Shown here piece after piece: positions 17,072-25,570 of a stretch of DNA of 64,000 bases. A model generated the notes under the pieces. It saw nothing but the letters and a program-made list of their open reading frames with translations, made no database searches and had not been told where the DNA came from. Source of the DNA: Lachnospira sp. UBA3790 (GTDB lineage: Bacteria > Bacillota > Clostridia > Lachnospirales > Lachnospiraceae); NCBI GenBank assembly GCA_002369135.1, contig DFEY01000003.1, forward strand, positions 580,338 to 644,337, written 5' to 3'. How positions within the stretch are numbered: position 1 is the first letter of the stretch; every line of letters begins with the position of its first letter. Made by a program: the position numbers and the translations under genes.

Positions 17072-17662
17072 TTAGTCGTCTAGATCTACTGTAGCCTCTT
17101 CTGTCTCTTCATATGAAGGAGCTTGATCCTGACCAGCCAATTCTTTTCTACTCTGAACTACAACATTTAATGAATCATCCATATCTGTCATTAATCTCTC
17201 TTGAGCTGCCCCAAAGTTCTGAAGTCCTGTAGAAAGAATACTCTGTACATTTGAAAGAATATCATCAGTATACTGCATAGCTCTAGTCTTAAGATCATTA
17301 GCCTCAGCCTTTGCTGAATCAACAATACCCTGAGCTTCCTGCTGAGCTTGATCAATAACAGAGTTAGCTTCAGCGTATGCTTTCTGCATAATCTCGTGCT
17401 CACTTACCAACTGATTGATGTGGGCTGTAGCTTCTGAAATCATAGCCTCTGATCTTTCCTTTGCATCATTGATGATTGCATCTTTGTTAGCAATAATCTT
17501 CTGATACTTCTTTATTTCTTCTGGTGTACGAAGTCTTAACTCAGCCAATAACTCATCAATATCATCCTTGTTTACAATGATTTTAGATGTTGATAATGGC
17601 TGGAATTTACAATTATCAATATATTCCTCAATCTCTGTAATAATCTGTTCAATCTTACTCAT
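17072..17662 (-). CDS. Conserved coiled-coil protein linked to coaD
   Basis: 196 residues, almost wholly helical. After a conserved N-terminal stretch (EIEEYIDNCKFQPLSTSKII, about residues 10-29) comes a long coiled coil (about 40-160) rich in Ala, Glu and Gln, of the type auto-annotated as ATPase or H+-ATPase subunit because it resembles the b/H stalk. An acidic tail ends the protein. I know of no demonstrated function. It overlaps the coaD stop by 8 nt and follows rsmD-coaD. No signal peptide or membrane helix; probably cytoplasmic or membrane-associated. A DivIVA-like scaffold is one alternative. Confidence 0.8.
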   Translation of the reverse strand: MSKIEQIITEIEEYIDNCKFQPLSTSKIIVNKDDIDELLAELRLRTPEEIKKYQKIIANKDAIINDAKERSEAMISEATAHINQLVSEHEIMQKAYAEANSVIDQAQQEAQGIVDSAKAEANDLKTRAMQYTDDILSNVQSILSTGLQNFGAAQERLMTDMDDSLNVVVQSRKELAGQDQAPSYEETEEATVDLDD

Positions 17663-18155
17663 TTTCGCTCTCCTTTAATTCCTCAATTTTATTAATAACT
17701 TGTTCTGCAACAATGTCAGGTACAAATCTACTTATGTCTCCACCATGAGATGCTACTTCCTTAACTGTACTAGAATTTAAATATGCATATTCAAGTCTAG
17801 TTGATAAGAATAGTGTTTCAATATTTTCATCCAAAACCATATTGGTTTGAGACATTTGCAATTCGTATTCAAAATCTGTAACAGCTCTTAACCCTCTGAT
17901 TATTACTTTAGCATCTACTTGATGAGCAAAGTCAACAAGTAATCCGTCAAAAGCCATAACCTTTACATTAGGGATGTCTGCCACAACTTCATTTAACATT
18001 TTAACACGATTATCGACATTAAACAACGGAGATTTTAAATTATTATTTAGCACTCCAACTATCAATTCATCTACTATTTTAGCAGATCTTTTGATCACAT
18101 CTAAATGTCCATTTGTAACCGGGTCAAAACTTCCTGGATAAATAGCTCTAGTCAT
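17655..18155 (-). CDS. coaD: Phosphopantetheine adenylyltransferase
   Basis: Fourth step of coenzyme A synthesis: 4'-phosphopantetheine plus ATP gives dephospho-CoA. 166 residues. The nucleotidyltransferase motif is in AIYPGSFDPVTNGHLDVIKR (T/H-x-G-H form TNGH), with GLRAVTDFEYELQMSQ and STRLEYAYLNSSTVKE typical of CoaD. It starts directly after the rsmD stop (TAA-ATG) and overlaps the coiled-coil gene downstream. rsmD-coaD linkage is common in Firmicutes. Confidence 0.97.
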   Translation of the reverse strand: MTRAIYPGSFDPVTNGHLDVIKRSAKIVDELIVGVLNNNLKSPLFNVDNRVKMLNEVVADIPNVKVMAFDGLLVDFAHQVDAKVIIRGLRAVTDFEYELQMSQTNMVLDENIETLFLSTRLEYAYLNSSTVKEVASHGGDISRFVPDIVAEQVINKIEELKESENE

Positions 18156-18713
18156 TTAATTCACCTTTTTTATAAATAAATGCTTGTTCGTTTTATAAGT
18201 TTTTTCTTTATATAAAACAAAGCCTAAACCATCTAAATAATCGAAGTCTGTATTTAGTGAAGCCTCAACTATTATGATAGTATCATTGTTTATTATAACT
18301 GATTTTTTAAGTAGTTCAAGAACATTTTTCTCCAAACCTTTATCGTATGGAGGGTCCATAAAGACTACGTCAAAGGAATAGTTTCGGTCTTCTAACATTG
18401 CAATCGCTAGTTCATCAGACTTGTTCAAAACAACAGCATTTTCTTGAAACTTAGTGAACTCTAAATTGTCATTTATAACATCAACCGCTTTTGGATTATT
18501 ATCGACAAAGACACATTGTGTTGCACCTCTACTTAATGCTTCAATACCAATCCCTCCACTACCACTAAACAAATCTAAGAAACTACATCCATAGATATCA
18601 TTTTGAATCATATTGAACAAAGTTTCTTTAATTCTGTCAGTAGTTGGTCTAGTATCTAGTCCTTCTAAAGTCTTTAGTTTTAAACTTCTTGCACTACCTG
18701 ATATTACTCTCAT
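18156..18713 (-). CDS. rsmD: 16S rRNA (guanine966-N2)-methyltransferase RsmD
   Basis: SAM-dependent methyltransferase of 16S rRNA G966. 185 residues from MRVISGSARSLKLKTLEG; an upstream TTG start would put the AAGGA Shine-Dalgarno inside the gene, so it is rejected. Motif I is LDLFSGSGGIGIEALSRGA and the catalytic motif is FMDPPYDKG. It follows the S1 terminator so closely that no promoter fits between, which suggests read-through or a promoter within the end of the S1 gene. Confidence 0.95.
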   Translation of the reverse strand: MRVISGSARSLKLKTLEGLDTRPTTDRIKETLFNMIQNDIYGCSFLDLFSGSGGIGIEALSRGATQCVFVDNNPKAVDVINDNLEFTKFQENAVVLNKSDELAIAMLEDRNYSFDVVFMDPPYDKGLEKNVLELLKKSVIINNDTIIIVEASLNTDFDYLDGLGFVLYKEKTYKTNKHLFIKKVN

Positions 18714-18730
18714 ATCAATCCTTAACAAAA

Positions 18731-18758
18731 CAAAAAGCAGACCTAAGCCTGCTTTTTG
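18731..18758 (-). terminator. Terminator after the S1-like gene
   Basis: 10-bp arms CAAAAAGCAG (18731-18740) and CTGCTTTTTG (18749-18758), loop ACCTAAGC, T-rich continuation TTTTTGTTTTG on the minus strand. The next gene's Shine-Dalgarno follows at once. Confidence 0.8.
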
Positions 18759-18777
18759 AATTTATTTCTATTAGTTA

Positions 18778-20208
18778 TTATTCTTCTTCAGAATCATCTG
18801 CAGGTGCTTCTTCAGCATCATCAGAATCAGTAATCTTTTCTTTTAGCTCTTCTAACTTGCCTTCAACTTTTTCGATTACATCTTCAGCTTTTTCTTCAAC
18901 AGCTTCTTTCACTTCTTCAATCGGCTCTTTGGCTTCTTCCTTCTGTTCAGCAACCGTTTCTTTTGCTTCTTCAACATCTGCCTTAACAGTTTCAGCAACA
19001 TCTTTTAAATCATCAGCTACCGCATCAACAGCATCATGTGCTTCACCTTGTGCTGCAGCAATAGCATCTGCGATAGAAGAATCTGGTTCTTCATTCTGCT
19101 CAGGCATTTCTGGAACTTCTTCTTTCTCTTCCTCAGGTTCTTCCTTTGGCTCTTCTGGTAGAAGTACTTTTCTGCTTATACTGATTTTCTTTTCTTCTTC
19201 GTTAAATTCAACAATCTTAGCTTCGATTACATCGCCCACTTTTAATTCATCAGATGGCTTATCAACATGATGTCTTGCAATCTGTGAAACGTGAAGTAAT
19301 GCATCTACACCAGGCTCAATCTCAACAAAGCAACCAAAGTCGGTCATTCTAGCAACAGTACCTGTTACAATAGCGCCTACTGCAAATTTCTCACTTGCGT
19401 TGTTCCATGGGTTTGTATCTTCAAACTTAAGACTAAGAGCGATCTTATCACCATCAATCTCTTTGATGAATGCTGTAACTTCATCACCTGGTTTAAAGTG
19501 CTTACGTGGATTGCCAATTCTTCCCCATGACATTTCTGAAATGTGAAGCAATCCATCAACACCGCCGATGTCAACAAACGCACCAAAATCAACTACGCTC
19601 TTAACTGTACCTGTGATAGTGTCGCCCACACTAACTTTCTCAAGAAGTGCAGCTCTAGCTTCTTCTTTTTCTTTAGAAACTAACTGTTTTCTATCACCGA
19701 TAACTCTTCTCTTTCTAGGGTTATATTCTGTAAGAACAAATTCAATTTCTTGTCCTTCGTACTTGCTTAGGTCTCTCTCAAAAACATCTGAAACCAAGCT
19801 AGCAGGAATAAATACTCTAGCTCCTTCTACGTCTACACTCAAACCACCTTTTAGAATCTGTACAACTGGTGCTTTAAGAACTTCATTGTTTTCAAATGCT
19901 TCTTCAAGTCTCTTGTTTGCCTTCTCTGCAGCAAGTCTCTTATATGATAAAGCTACTTGACCTTCGCCATCGTTTACCTTAAGAACCTTTACTGTCAGTT
20001 CATCGCCGACTGAAATCTCAGTTGTCAGATCTTCTGCAGTGTTAGAATACTCGTTAACAGGAAGAATTCCATCAGCCTTGTAACCAATATTAAGTACAGC
20101 CTCTTCTGGCTTAACTGAAATAACCTTTCCTTCAAGAACTTCTCCATTGCGAATAGTCTTGAAACTTTCGTCTAACATTTGTTCAAATTCGTTGTTCATC
20201 TCTGACAT
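18778..20208 (-). CDS. S1 RNA-binding domain protein (ribosomal protein S1 homologue) with acidic tail
   Basis: 476 residues with four S1 OB-fold repeats (about 20-90, 107-173, 192-261, 277-347), as in Gram-positive S1-like proteins; the third and fourth carry the strongest motifs (GTVKSVVDFGAFVDIGGVDG and GTVARMTDFGCFVEIEPGVD). Residues about 350-476 form an unusual tail rich in Glu, Lys and Ala with amphipathic-helix periodicity, ending DDSEEE. It overlaps ispH by 13 nt; its GAGGAGG Shine-Dalgarno lies in the ispH codons. In many Clostridia IspH and S1 are one polypeptide; here they are separate. Likely role: mRNA binding and translation initiation. Confidence 0.93.
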   Translation of the reverse strand: MSEMNNEFEQMLDESFKTIRNGEVLEGKVISVKPEEAVLNIGYKADGILPVNEYSNTAEDLTTEISVGDELTVKVLKVNDGEGQVALSYKRLAAEKANKRLEEAFENNEVLKAPVVQILKGGLSVDVEGARVFIPASLVSDVFERDLSKYEGQEIEFVLTEYNPRKRRVIGDRKQLVSKEKEEARAALLEKVSVGDTITGTVKSVVDFGAFVDIGGVDGLLHISEMSWGRIGNPRKHFKPGDEVTAFIKEIDGDKIALSLKFEDTNPWNNASEKFAVGAIVTGTVARMTDFGCFVEIEPGVDALLHVSQIARHHVDKPSDELKVGDVIEAKIVEFNEEEKKISISRKVLLPEEPKEEPEEEKEEVPEMPEQNEEPDSSIADAIAAAQGEAHDAVDAVADDLKDVAETVKADVEEAKETVAEQKEEAKEPIEEVKEAVEEKAEDVIEKVEGKLEELKEKITDSDDAEEAPADDSEEE

Positions 20209-21044
20209 TTGGTATGAACCTCCTCAATAATATTCTTTGGGGTGGAAGCCCCTGCTGTGATACCTACTTTTTCAAAATCTTTCAACTTCTCAAAATCCAT
20301 ATCCTTTGCAGTTTGAATATAAAAAGTATTTTCACATTCATTTTTACAAATTTCATATAATTTTTGAGTATTTGAACTATTTTTCCCGCCAATTACAATC
20401 ATAGCATCAACTTTTCCGGCAATTTCTTTTGCTTCTTTCTGACGCTCGTTTGTAGCGTTACAAATAGTATTCACAACATTACTATCATAACCTTTTTCCC
20501 CTATTATTTCAACCAATTTGGCGAACTTTTCGGGGTTGTAAGTGGTCTGAGAAACAATACAAACAGGTGTATTAGAATCTAAGTCTATTCCTCTTGCATC
20601 CTCCTCATTATCCACTATAAAGGCATCTCCATTTACCCATCCTTTAATACCTTCTACTTCAGGATGATATTCACTACCAACTATAATAATCGTTTTTCCT
20701 TTTTCGCTCTCTTCTTTAACAATATTATGAATCTTTTTTACAAATGGGCATGTAGCATCTACCACATCGCAGTTTTTCTGCTCCAAAGAATCATATATAT
20801 TTTTTCCAACGCCATGAGATCTAATAACTACAGTGCAATCAGACAAATCATTTAACTCTTTCTCATCAAAGTTAATTGCCTTAACTCCTTTGCTCTCCAA
20901 ATCAGACACAACTTCCTCGTTGTGAATAATTGGACCATATGTATAAATATTGTTATTAGAACTGTTTGCTTCGTCGTAAACCATATCTATGGCTTTTTGT
21001 ACTCCGAAACAAAAACCGGCTTTTTTAGCTAAAATAATTTCCAT
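20196..21044 (-). CDS. ispH: 4-hydroxy-3-methylbut-2-enyl diphosphate reductase
   Basis: Last step of the MEP isoprenoid pathway: HMBPP to IPP and DMAPP, using a 4Fe-4S cluster. 282 residues. Cluster Cys are in AKKAGFCFGVQKAID (Cys12), VDATCPFVKK and NTICNATNERQ, and the catalytic Glu region reads YHPEVEGIKGW. The ending AGASTPKNIIEEVH is the standard IspH C-terminus. It overlaps the S1 gene. Dxs at 56361-58217 supplies the pathway's first step. Confidence 0.97.
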   Translation of the reverse strand: MEIILAKKAGFCFGVQKAIDMVYDEANSSNNNIYTYGPIIHNEEVVSDLESKGVKAINFDEKELNDLSDCTVVIRSHGVGKNIYDSLEQKNCDVVDATCPFVKKIHNIVKEESEKGKTIIIVGSEYHPEVEGIKGWVNGDAFIVDNEEDARGIDLDSNTPVCIVSQTTYNPEKFAKLVEIIGEKGYDSNVVNTICNATNERQKEAKEIAGKVDAMIVIGGKNSSNTQKLYEICKNECENTFYIQTAKDMDFEKLKDFEKVGITAGASTPKNIIEEVHTKCQR

Positions 21045-21052
21045 TCGCTCTC

Positions 21053-21703
21053 CTATTTCAAAGAAATAATTTTTGCAACTACTTCGTCGATAGTCATATC
21101 TGAAGAATCAACTAACACTGCATCATCTGCTTGGCTTAGAGGCGAAACCTCTCTGTTCATATCTCTGTAGTCTCTATCTTCAATATCTTTTTCTATTTCT
21201 TTTAAGTCGCAAGTCTGTCCTTTTTCAACTAACTCGTCATATCTTCTCTTAGCTCTAGTCTCAACACTAGCTGTTAAATATATTTTAAGATCTGCATTAG
21301 GCAATACTGCAGTTCCGATATCTCTTCCATCCATAACTACATCGTTCTTTGCCGCCAAATCTTTTTGAAGCGCAACTAATATCTTTCTAACTCCAGGAAA
21401 AACTGCAATAGCCGATGTAAGATTTCCAATCTCCTCGCGTCTAATTTCTGTGCTAACGTCTTCACCGTTCAAATAAACTTTTTGTGTACCATCTTCGTAA
21501 CCAAGAGTCACTTCAACACTCTCGCACTTAGCAACAACAGCCGCCTCATCCGAAGTATCTATTCCATCTCTAAAGCAAGCCAAAGCTAAAGTTCTATACA
21601 TGGCACCAGTGTCCACATAAATAAAACCGAGCTCCTTCGCAACTATTTTTGCTATTGTACTTTTTCCTGCACCCGCAGGTCCATCGATTGCTATATTATA
21701 CAT
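21053..21703 (-). CDS. cmk: Cytidylate kinase
   Basis: Phosphorylates CMP and dCMP. 216 residues, usual for bacterial Cmk. P-loop IDGPAGAGKSTIAK, then FIYVDTGAMYRTLAL, DGRDIGTAVLPNADLKIYLTAS and the lid segment with RAKRRYDEL. A GGAGG lies 5 nt before the ATG. Position flavoprotein-cmk-ispH-S1 is a common clostridial order. Confidence 0.97.
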   Translation of the reverse strand: MYNIAIDGPAGAGKSTIAKIVAKELGFIYVDTGAMYRTLALACFRDGIDTSDEAAVVAKCESVEVTLGYEDGTQKVYLNGEDVSTEIRREEIGNLTSAIAVFPGVRKILVALQKDLAAKNDVVMDGRDIGTAVLPNADLKIYLTASVETRAKRRYDELVEKGQTCDLKEIEKDIEDRDYRDMNREVSPLSQADDAVLVDSSDMTIDEVVAKIISLK

Positions 21704-21712
21704 TTTATCCTC

Positions 21713-22921
21713 CTAGTATATACTGTTTCCTGCAACAAACCCTGTGCTCCAAGCCAGTTGCAAGTTATATCCACCTGTCAGTGAATCAAGATCCAAAACT
21801 TCACCTACAAAGTAAAGCCCAGGAACTATTTTCGATTCCATAGTCTTTGGGTTGATTTCTTTAACATCAATACCACCCTTAGTGATAATTGCTTCATCAT
21901 AACCACGTAGGCTTTCAATGTTAAACTCGAGATTCTTTATTAAGCCAACTAATCTTTGTCGCTCTTCCTTTGTAATCTCATTAACCTTTTTATACTCATC
22001 AATTCCCGATAGTCTTATAATAATCGGAATTAGTTTTTTAGGCAACAAATCATTTAAAGAATTGTTAAAGTTTTTATTTTTATACTTATCAAAATCTCTA
22101 AGGATTCTTTTATCAAGCGTTGCTTCATCTAATGCTGGCTTTAAATCAATTGATATTTTATATCCATCTTCCATTTTGTCCGCGACAAAGGAACTGGCAC
22201 TAAGCACTAACGGGCCGCTAACTCCAAAATGAGTAAAAATCATTTCTCCTAAATCTTCATATAAAGTTTTGTCATCTTTAAGTAATTTTAAATTTACATT
22301 TTTCAAAGACAAACCTTGGAGTTCTTTGCAGTAGCCTTCTTGGATGTTAAACGGAACTAGTGACGGATAAGTTTTTGTTGTTTTATGATTGAACTGCCTT
22401 GCCCATTTATAGCCATCACCTGTTGAGCCTGTAGATTTATATGAAAGTCCACCCGTTGCAATTATCAGTGAGTCACAAGTATACTCATCATTTATTTTAA
22501 ATTCATCATCTTTAGTAATGTCTTTTACTTCGTAGTTTAAAACAACACTTACTCCTAGAGAATCTAGTTGCTTCTTAAGTGCTTTAATAACATCTGATGA
22601 TTTATCACTCTTAGGAAAAACTCTATTTCCGCGCTCTACTTTAGTTTTAACACCTGATTCTTCTATCAACGAAATAATATCATCAGAATCAAACGCATTG
22701 AATGCGCTGTACATAAACTTAGGGTTAGACATTAAATTGTTCATATGAGAATTGATATCTGATGCATTTGTCAAATTACATCTACCTTTTCCCGTAATAA
22801 ACAATTTCTTACCTAGCTTTTCATTTTTCTCTAGTAGTGTTACATCATTACCATTTTTCTTTGCAGCTATCACCGCCATCATGCCAGATGCGCCACCACC
22901 TATTACAATTACTCTACTCAT
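21713..22921 (-). CDS. HI0933-family FAD/NAD(P)-dependent oxidoreductase (BaiN/YhiN-like)
   Basis: 402-residue flavoprotein. N-terminal dinucleotide-binding GGGASGMMAVIAAKKNG, then GKGRCNLTN (family signature), SLIIATGGLSYKSTGSTGDG and a C-terminal FAD segment around VPGLYFVGEVLDLDSLTGGYNLQLAWSTG (whole segment about 371-399). The physiological substrate is unknown; some relatives are annotated as BaiN bile-acid reductases, which I do not claim here. The ATG lies 13 nt after a terminator hairpin and no Shine-Dalgarno is visible, which is unusual in this window. First gene of the cmk-ispH-S1 cluster. Confidence 0.9.
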   Translation of the reverse strand: MSRVIVIGGGASGMMAVIAAKKNGNDVTLLEKNEKLGKKLFITGKGRCNLTNASDINSHMNNLMSNPKFMYSAFNAFDSDDIISLIEESGVKTKVERGNRVFPKSDKSSDVIKALKKQLDSLGVSVVLNYEVKDITKDDEFKINDEYTCDSLIIATGGLSYKSTGSTGDGYKWARQFNHKTTKTYPSLVPFNIQEGYCKELQGLSLKNVNLKLLKDDKTLYEDLGEMIFTHFGVSGPLVLSASSFVADKMEDGYKISIDLKPALDEATLDKRILRDFDKYKNKNFNNSLNDLLPKKLIPIIIRLSGIDEYKKVNEITKEERQRLVGLIKNLEFNIESLRGYDEAIITKGGIDVKEINPKTMESKIVPGLYFVGEVLDLDSLTGGYNLQLAWSTGFVAGNSIY

Positions 22922-22934
22922 AATAAAATAACAA

Positions 22935-22957
22935 AAAGGGCAGATAAACTGCCCTTT
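22935..22957 (-). terminator. Terminator after the OadA-like gene
   Basis: 9-bp arms AAAGGGCAG (22935-22943) and CTGCCCTTT (22949-22957), 5-nt loop, then TTTTTGTTATTTTATT on the minus strand running straight into the flavoprotein ATG. Confidence 0.85.
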
Positions 22958-22960
22958 ATT

Positions 22961-24361
22961 TTACACAGGGTAAGCCCCGTTTTCTTTATCCATTTTCTTT
23001 GGGTCAATTTTACTCTGTTGCGCCTCTCTGTATTCGAAGAAATCTTTTGCTACCTCAGGGAACAATGCATATGTAAGCACATCTTCATCCTGCTGTTTCC
23101 ACTGTTTTATTTCTTCTTCGTATTTTGGAAGAGCTGGCTCTAGCAAATCTGCAGGTCTGCATGTTATTGGCTTTTCATCACCTATAGCTTTCTTCTGAAC
23201 TTCCTCGTTAAATGGTTTAACAGTCTGTCCATATTTTCCAGCCAACAAATCTTTTGCCTGCTGGTTAATCATCTTATATCTCTCACCCATAACTACGTTT
23301 AGTACAGCCTGTGTACCAACGATCTGTGATGATGGAGTAACCAATGGCGGTTCTCCAAAGTCCTTACGAACTCTTGGCACTTCCTCTAGCACTTCTTCAA
23401 ACTTATCTGAAGCGCCCATCTCATCAAGTTGAGAAACAAGGTTTGAAAGCATTCCACCAGGAACCTGGTAAAGCAATGTGTTAATGTTAACACCCATTAC
23501 CTTTGGACTTAGAAGTCCATTTTCCAAACATTCTTCTCTATATGGTTTAAAGTAGTCAGCTACTTCTTTTAACGCTTTCATATCTAGGCCAGTATCATAT
23601 TCTGTGCCCTTGAATGTCTCAACCATAACTTCTGTAGGTGGCTGAGATGTACCCATTGATAATGGAGAGATAGCTGTATCAATAATATCAGCGCCTGCCT
23701 CCACAGATTTTAGATATGTCATCTGTGCAACACCTGATGTACAGTGTGTGTGCATTTCAATTGGGATATCTGTTCCATCTTTTAGAGCATTAACTAACTC
23801 AGTTGCTGCATATGGAGTAAGAAGTCCTGCCATATCTTTTACACAAAGTGAGTCTGCACCCATATCTTCAATACGCTTAGCAATGTCTTTCCAATAATCT
23901 AATGTGTAAGCATCGCCTAAAGTGTATGATAAAGCAATCTGAGCTTCAGCTCCCTCTTTCTTTGCAGACTTAACAGCAGTCTCTAAGTTTCTCAAATCAT
24001 TTAGACAGTCAAAGATTCTGATAATATCAATTCCGTTTGAAACTGATTTCTGTGTGAAATACTCAACCACATCATCTGGGTAATGGTTGTATCCCAAAAT
24101 ATTTTGACCTCTAAACAACATTTGAAGTTTAGTATTCTTAAATCCATCACGAAGTTTTCTTAATCTCACCCATGGATCTTCTTTCAAGAATCTAAGTGCA
24201 GCATCAAATGTAGCTCCACCCCAACACTCTACAGCATGATATCCAATCTTGTCCATCTTATCAACAATTGGAAGCATCTCCTCTGTAGGCATTCTAGTTG
24301 CTATCAAAGACTGATGAGCATCTCTTAATGCTGTTTCTACTATTTTGATTTTCTTAGCCAT
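22961..24361 (-). CDS. OadA/PycB-like carboxyltransferase (oxaloacetate decarboxylase alpha-type, no biotin domain)
   Basis: 466-residue carboxyltransferase that moves CO2 between biotin and pyruvate/oxaloacetate. It begins KIVETALRDAHQSLIATRM, with WGGATFDAALRFL, the FRGQN motif and DMAGLLTPY; the metal-ligand HTH lies in EMHTHCTSGVAQ. The conserved C-terminal helical domain is present, but it lacks the biotinyl (MKM) domain of full-length OadA; that function is supplied in trans by the separate carrier at 25571-25930. Last gene of a five-gene cluster and followed by a terminator. It resembles the 5S subunit of transcarboxylase as much as oxaloacetate decarboxylase alpha. Confidence 0.93.
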   Translation of the reverse strand: MAKKIKIVETALRDAHQSLIATRMPTEEMLPIVDKMDKIGYHAVECWGGATFDAALRFLKEDPWVRLRKLRDGFKNTKLQMLFRGQNILGYNHYPDDVVEYFTQKSVSNGIDIIRIFDCLNDLRNLETAVKSAKKEGAEAQIALSYTLGDAYTLDYWKDIAKRIEDMGADSLCVKDMAGLLTPYAATELVNALKDGTDIPIEMHTHCTSGVAQMTYLKSVEAGADIIDTAISPLSMGTSQPPTEVMVETFKGTEYDTGLDMKALKEVADYFKPYREECLENGLLSPKVMGVNINTLLYQVPGGMLSNLVSQLDEMGASDKFEEVLEEVPRVRKDFGEPPLVTPSSQIVGTQAVLNVVMGERYKMINQQAKDLLAGKYGQTVKPFNEEVQKKAIGDEKPITCRPADLLEPALPKYEEEIKQWKQQDEDVLTYALFPEVAKDFFEYREAQQSKIDPKKMDKENGAYPV

Positions 24362-24390
24362 AATTTTCCCTCGTTTATTTTTAAATTATT

Positions 24391-25533
24391 TTATATACCA
24401 AAAATTGCCATAAATGTACCAGCTGCCACGGCTGTACCAATAACACCAGCCACGTTAGGTCCCATAGCATGCATCAACAAGAAGTTTGTTGGGTCTGCTT
24501 CTGTTCCCACTTTCTGTGACACTCGGGCTGCCATTGGAACGGCAGATACACCAGCAGATCCAATAAGTGGATTAACCTTACCACGTGTAGCCACGCACAT
24601 AATCTTACCAAACAAAACACCAGCTGCTGTACCAATACAAAATGCCAACAAGCCTAAAATTACAATCTTGATTGTACTTACATTTAGGAACGCCTCTGCA
24701 CTAGTGGTTGCACCTACTGATGTACCAAGTAAGATAACAACTATATACATAAGAGCATTTGACGCAGTATCTTGTAACTGACGTACAACTCCAGATTCTC
24801 TAAACAAGTTACCGAGCATTAACATACCAACAAGTGGTGCTGTAGTTGGAAGAATCATACAAACTACAATCGCAACGATTATAGGGAACAAAATCTTTTC
24901 AAGTTTGCTAACTGGACGAAGTTGCTCCATCTTAATTTTTCTTTCCTTCTCGGTTGTGAGAAGTTTCATAATAGGTGGCTGTATGATAGGAACCAGGGAC
25001 ATATACGAATATGCCGCCACCGCAATCGGTCCTAATAATGCCGTCTGTCCTAATTTACCTGCTAGGAAAATAGATGTAGGTCCGTCTGCACCACCAATGA
25101 TTGAGATGGCTGCAGCTGCTTTTCCGCCAAATCCCATAAATATAGCAAAGAAATATGCACCGTATATACCAAACTGCGCCGCCGCACCTAACAAGAAACT
25201 CTTAGGGTTAGCAATAAGCGGTCCAAAGTCTGTCATAGCACCAACACCCATAAAGATAAGTGATGGCAAAATACTCCATTCATCAAGTTTGAAGAAGTAA
25301 TATAACAAACCACCTGTTCCGTCTTCACCTACTGGCGCTTTGATAATATCTGGATAGATATTTACTAAAAGCATACCGAAAGCTATAGGAACAAGTAATA
25401 ATGGTTCATATCCTTTTTTTATTGCAAGAAATAAGAAAACACAAGCAATGGCAATCATAATGTAATTGCCCACAGACAAGTTAAAAAACGCTGTCTGATT
25501 AACTAGGTTATCCAGTGTTTCTGTAAAATTCAT
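24391..25533 (-). CDS. Sodium ion-translocating decarboxylase beta subunit (OadB/MmdB/GcdB)
   Basis: 380-residue polytopic membrane protein that decarboxylates carboxybiotin while exporting Na+. Around nine hydrophobic segments are visible. The conserved motif SIIGGADGPTSIF carries the Asp needed for Na+ transport in the Klebsiella enzyme, and GPNVAGVIGTAVAAG lies near the C-terminus. An upstream TTG would place GGAGG inside the gene, so the start is the ATG giving MNFTETLDNL. One beta subunit appears to serve both carboxyltransferases of the cluster. Confidence 0.95.
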   Translation of the reverse strand: MNFTETLDNLVNQTAFFNLSVGNYIMIAIACVFLFLAIKKGYEPLLLVPIAFGMLLVNIYPDIIKAPVGEDGTGGLLYYFFKLDEWSILPSLIFMGVGAMTDFGPLIANPKSFLLGAAAQFGIYGAYFFAIFMGFGGKAAAAISIIGGADGPTSIFLAGKLGQTALLGPIAVAAYSYMSLVPIIQPPIMKLLTTEKERKIKMEQLRPVSKLEKILFPIIVAIVVCMILPTTAPLVGMLMLGNLFRESGVVRQLQDTASNALMYIVVILLGTSVGATTSAEAFLNVSTIKIVILGLLAFCIGTAAGVLFGKIMCVATRGKVNPLIGSAGVSAVPMAARVSQKVGTEADPTNFLLMHAMGPNVAGVIGTAVAAGTFMAIFGI

Positions 25534-25570
25534 AAGTACCTCCAAAGACTAAATATTATTAGTCTTCTAA

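Noticed and set aside
18689..19270. 193-residue Ser-rich open frame on the plus strand
   Set aside because: Antisense to the Glu/Lys-rich S1 tail; the Ser/Thr bias is the complement of GAA/GAG codons, and no Shine-Dalgarno or promoter is present.
20196..20208. Frameshifted IspH-S1 fusion
   Set aside because: The S1 gene has its own ATG and a GAGGAGG site at 10-nt spacing, and IspH ends with a normal C-terminus, so two separate genes are the simpler reading.
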